Shown here one piece after another: positions 7,600-8,780 of a stretch of 8,780 nt of DNA. The notes below the pieces were generated by a model. It worked only from the letters and a program-made list of their open reading frames with translations. It was not told where the DNA came from and did not search any database. The position numbers were made by a program, and so were the translations under genes. Source of the stretch: Lachnospiraceae bacterium (GTDB taxonomy: Bacteria > Bacillota > Clostridia > Lachnospirales > Lachnospiraceae); contig JAJQCU010000142.1 in assembly GCA_021202575.1 (NCBI GenBank), positions 1 through 8,780 of the forward strand, in the 5' to 3' direction. Every line of letters starts with the position of its first letter. The stretch's first letter is position 1.

Positions 7600-7633
7600 G
7601 TTTTGGTGAAAACCCGTTAAGAATTTGTGAAAA
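7600..7633 (-). promoter_or_regulatory. Paired TTTTCAC repeats upstream of htrA (candidate operator)
   Basis: Read toward htrA, TTTTCAC occurs at 7627-7633 and again at 7606-7612, exactly 21 bases or two helical turns apart. The second copy lies within the inverted repeat GTTTT-GGTG-AAAAC (7600-7613). They sit some 50 to 75 bases upstream of the -10-like TATAGT. From memory, TTTTCA-type octamers precede Bacillus htrA genes controlled by the CssRS two-component system; whether this is the same element is inference. Confidence 0.3.
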
Positions 7634-7700
7634 ACATAATCCGTTTGTAAAATTTGGTTTTGGCGCGAGATCCGTTTTTATGGAAAATTATGCGATTATA

Positions 7701-7729
7701 TTGCAACATTTTCCGCTCAAAGGTATAAT
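7701..7729 (+). promoter_or_regulatory. Sigma-A promoter of the GH3 gene
   Basis: TTGCAA (7701-7706) and a perfect TATAAT (7724-7729) are separated by exactly 17 bases. Transcription would start near 7736, giving a leader of about 129 bases before the TTG start at 7865. It is the best promoter in the window. Confidence 0.75.
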
Positions 7730-7745
7730 GACGAAAAACAGAACG

Positions 7746-7786
7746 GAAGGGAATTTATTTCACAGACATTCCTGATAAATTCCTTC
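7746..7786 (+). promoter_or_regulatory. Stem-loop in the 5' leader of the GH3 gene
   Basis: GGAATTTAT (7750-7758) pairs with ATAAATTCC (7775-7783) across a 16-base loop, and GAA/TTC (7746-7748 with 7784-7786) extends it with one bulged G, for 12 base pairs in all. It begins about 10 bases after the predicted transcription start. It could stabilise the mRNA, act as a control structure, or as DNA be a two-half-site operator. No T run follows, so it is not an ordinary terminator. Confidence 0.45.
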
Positions 7787-7864
7787 AGAAATGCACAGAC
7801 TAAACAGAAAAAGATTTTCAGAATAAAAAGGCCGGTCAGCACGGCACCGCGGGAGGGTAAAGCT

Positions 7865-8780
7865 TTGAAAACACAGGAAGATTTTGTAGAACAGGCGCAG
7901 GCGCTGGTGGAGAGGATGACGGTGGAGGAGGCGGCCAGCCAGCTTCTGCACTCCGCGCCGGCCATTGAGCGGCTGGGGATTCCGTCCTATAACTGGTGGA
8001 GTGAGGCGCTGCACGGGGTGGCCAGGGCGGGGATTGCCACGGTGTTTCCCCAGGCCATCGGGATGGCGGCGGCCTTTGATCCGGATTTCCTGAAAAAGGA
8101 GGCGGAGGTGATCGCCACAGAAGGGAGGGCTAAATATAACGCGGCTGTGGCTCAGGGTGACCGGGATATTTACAAGGGCCTGACCTTCTGGTCGCCGAAT
8201 ATCAATATTTTCCGGGACCCCCGCTGGGGCCGGGGCCAGGAGACCTACGGGGAGGATCCGGTTTTGACGGAGGAGTGCGGCAAGGCCTTTGTGGAGGGCC
8301 TGCAGGGGGACGGCGAGTATTTAAAGACTGCCGCCTGCGCCAAGCATTTCGCGGCTCACTCCGGGCCGGAGGCGCTGCGGCACGAGTTTGACGCCCGTGT
8401 TTCGCCAAAGGATCTGCGGGAGACTTATCTGCCGGCCTTTGAGGCGCTGGTGAAGGACGCCCATGTGGAGGCGGTGATGGGAGCCTATAACCGGACCAAC
8501 GGGGAGCCCTGCTGCGGCAGTAAAACGCTGCTGGTGGATATTCTGAGAAAGGAGTGGGGCTTTACCGGCCACGTGGTCAGCGACTGCTGGGCGGTGCGGG
8601 ATTTCCATGAGCATCATCATGTGACGGAGAACGGCGCCCAGTCCGCGTCCCTGGCGGTGCGCATGGGCTGCGACTTAAACTGCGGCTGCACCTATGAGAG
8701 ACTGCTGGAGGGGCTGGAGCAGGGGATGATCACGGAGGAGGAGATTCGCCGGTCCGCCGTCCGTGTGTTCACCACCCGGC
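7865..8780 (+). CDS. GH3 glycosidase (beta-xylosidase/arabinofuranosidase-like), N-terminal part, TTG start (runs off right edge)
   Basis: The frame starting at TTG 7865 reads 305 codons without a stop to the edge; the C-terminal domains are missing. It holds nearly the whole GH3 N-terminal barrel: a leading helix with MTVEEAASQLLHSAPAIERLGIP, YNWWSEALHGVARAG (42-56), FPQAIGMAAAFD, WSPNINIFRDPRWGRGQETYGEDP (109-132), the KHFAAHS substrate loop (160-166), and HVVSDCWAVRDF with Asp240 as the catalytic nucleophile. The NWWSEALHGV form is typical of the beta-D-xylosidase/alpha-L-arabinofuranosidase-like branch, so that is the likely activity, though beta-glucosidase cannot be excluded. The acid/base residue lies in the missing part. 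There is no signal peptide, so it is probably cytoplasmic. The TTG is chosen because GGGAGGG lies 7 bases upstream and the coding similarity begins well before the first in-frame ATG (codon 18). It is driven by the promoter at 7701-7729. Confidence 0.9.
   Translation, partial: MKTQEDFVEQAQALVERMTVEEAASQLLHSAPAIERLGIPSYNWWSEALHGVARAGIATVFPQAIGMAAAFDPDFLKKEAEVIATEGRAKYNAAVAQGDRDIYKGLTFWSPNINIFRDPRWGRGQETYGEDPVLTEECGKAFVEGLQGDGEYLKTAACAKHFAAHSGPEALRHEFDARVSPKDLRETYLPAFEALVKDAHVEAVMGAYNRTNGEPCCGSKTLLVDILRKEWGFTGHVVSDCWAVRDFHEHHHVTENGAQSASLAVRMGCDLNCGCTYERLLEGLEQGMITEEEIRRSAVRVFTTR

Larger units (their letters stand above)
7502..7864. promoter_or_regulatory. Divergent control region between htrA and the GH3 gene
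   Basis: This 363-bp AT-rich gap holds no convincing gene. The left part contains the htrA leader, a -10-like TATAGT on the minus strand (7552-7557) with no good -35, and GTGAAAA repeats further upstream. The right part holds the GH3 promoter and its long leader with a stem-loop. These are listed separately. Confidence 0.6.

Noticed and set aside
1..8780. CRISPR array, tRNA, rRNA, insertion sequence ends or phage genes
   Set aside because: I saw no regular repeat-spacer pattern, cloverleaf, transposase with terminal repeats, or phage-type protein in the window.

Overview
The window looks like part of a chromosome from a gut-type Firmicute, most likely a Lachnospiraceae-like Clostridium. This is inferred from strong AGGAG-type ribosome binding sites, sigma-A-like promoters, a TTG start, a Firmicute-style membrane-anchored HtrA with a short cytoplasmic N-terminus, and an Rpn/PDDEXK-type nuclease of the kind that is abundant in that family. 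Nothing in the window fixes the species.

Layout, left to right. Positions 1-262 (minus) hold the N-terminal part of a DUF1593/nucleoside-hydrolase-like protein that runs off the left edge. Positions 339-1384 (minus) hold an Rpn-family nuclease gene broken by one missing base near 835, with its own promoter around 1469-1497. Positions 1605-2849 (minus) encode a complete (alpha/alpha)6-barrel glycosidase of the GH63/mannosylglycerate-hydrolase-like type. A 419-bp divergent intergenic region follows. Positions 3269-5938 (plus) encode a complete 889-aa GH78 alpha-L-rhamnosidase. A 171-bp convergent gap carries a strong hairpin terminator. Positions 6110-7501 (minus) encode an HtrA/DegP-type serine protease. 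A second divergent region of 363 bp carries a good sigma-A promoter and a 5'-UTR stem-loop. Positions 7865-8780 (plus) hold the N-terminal 305 codons of a GH3 glycosidase that starts at TTG and runs off the right edge.

How the genes fit together. Three glycosidases (GH63-like, GH78, GH3) lack visible signal peptides, so they probably act in the cytoplasm on imported rhamnose-, glucose- or xylose/arabinose-bearing oligosaccharides or plant glycosides. The DUF1593 protein may belong to the same theme. Each glycosidase appears to have its own control region; they do not form one operon, and no transporter or regulator gene is visible here. The HtrA protease is a housekeeping envelope-quality gene lying between them.

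I did not find a convincing new biological system. The points most worth checking are the single-base lesion in the nuclease gene, the unusual leader of the GH3 gene, possible operator repeats upstream of htrA, and a small cysteine-pair ORF in the convergent gap.
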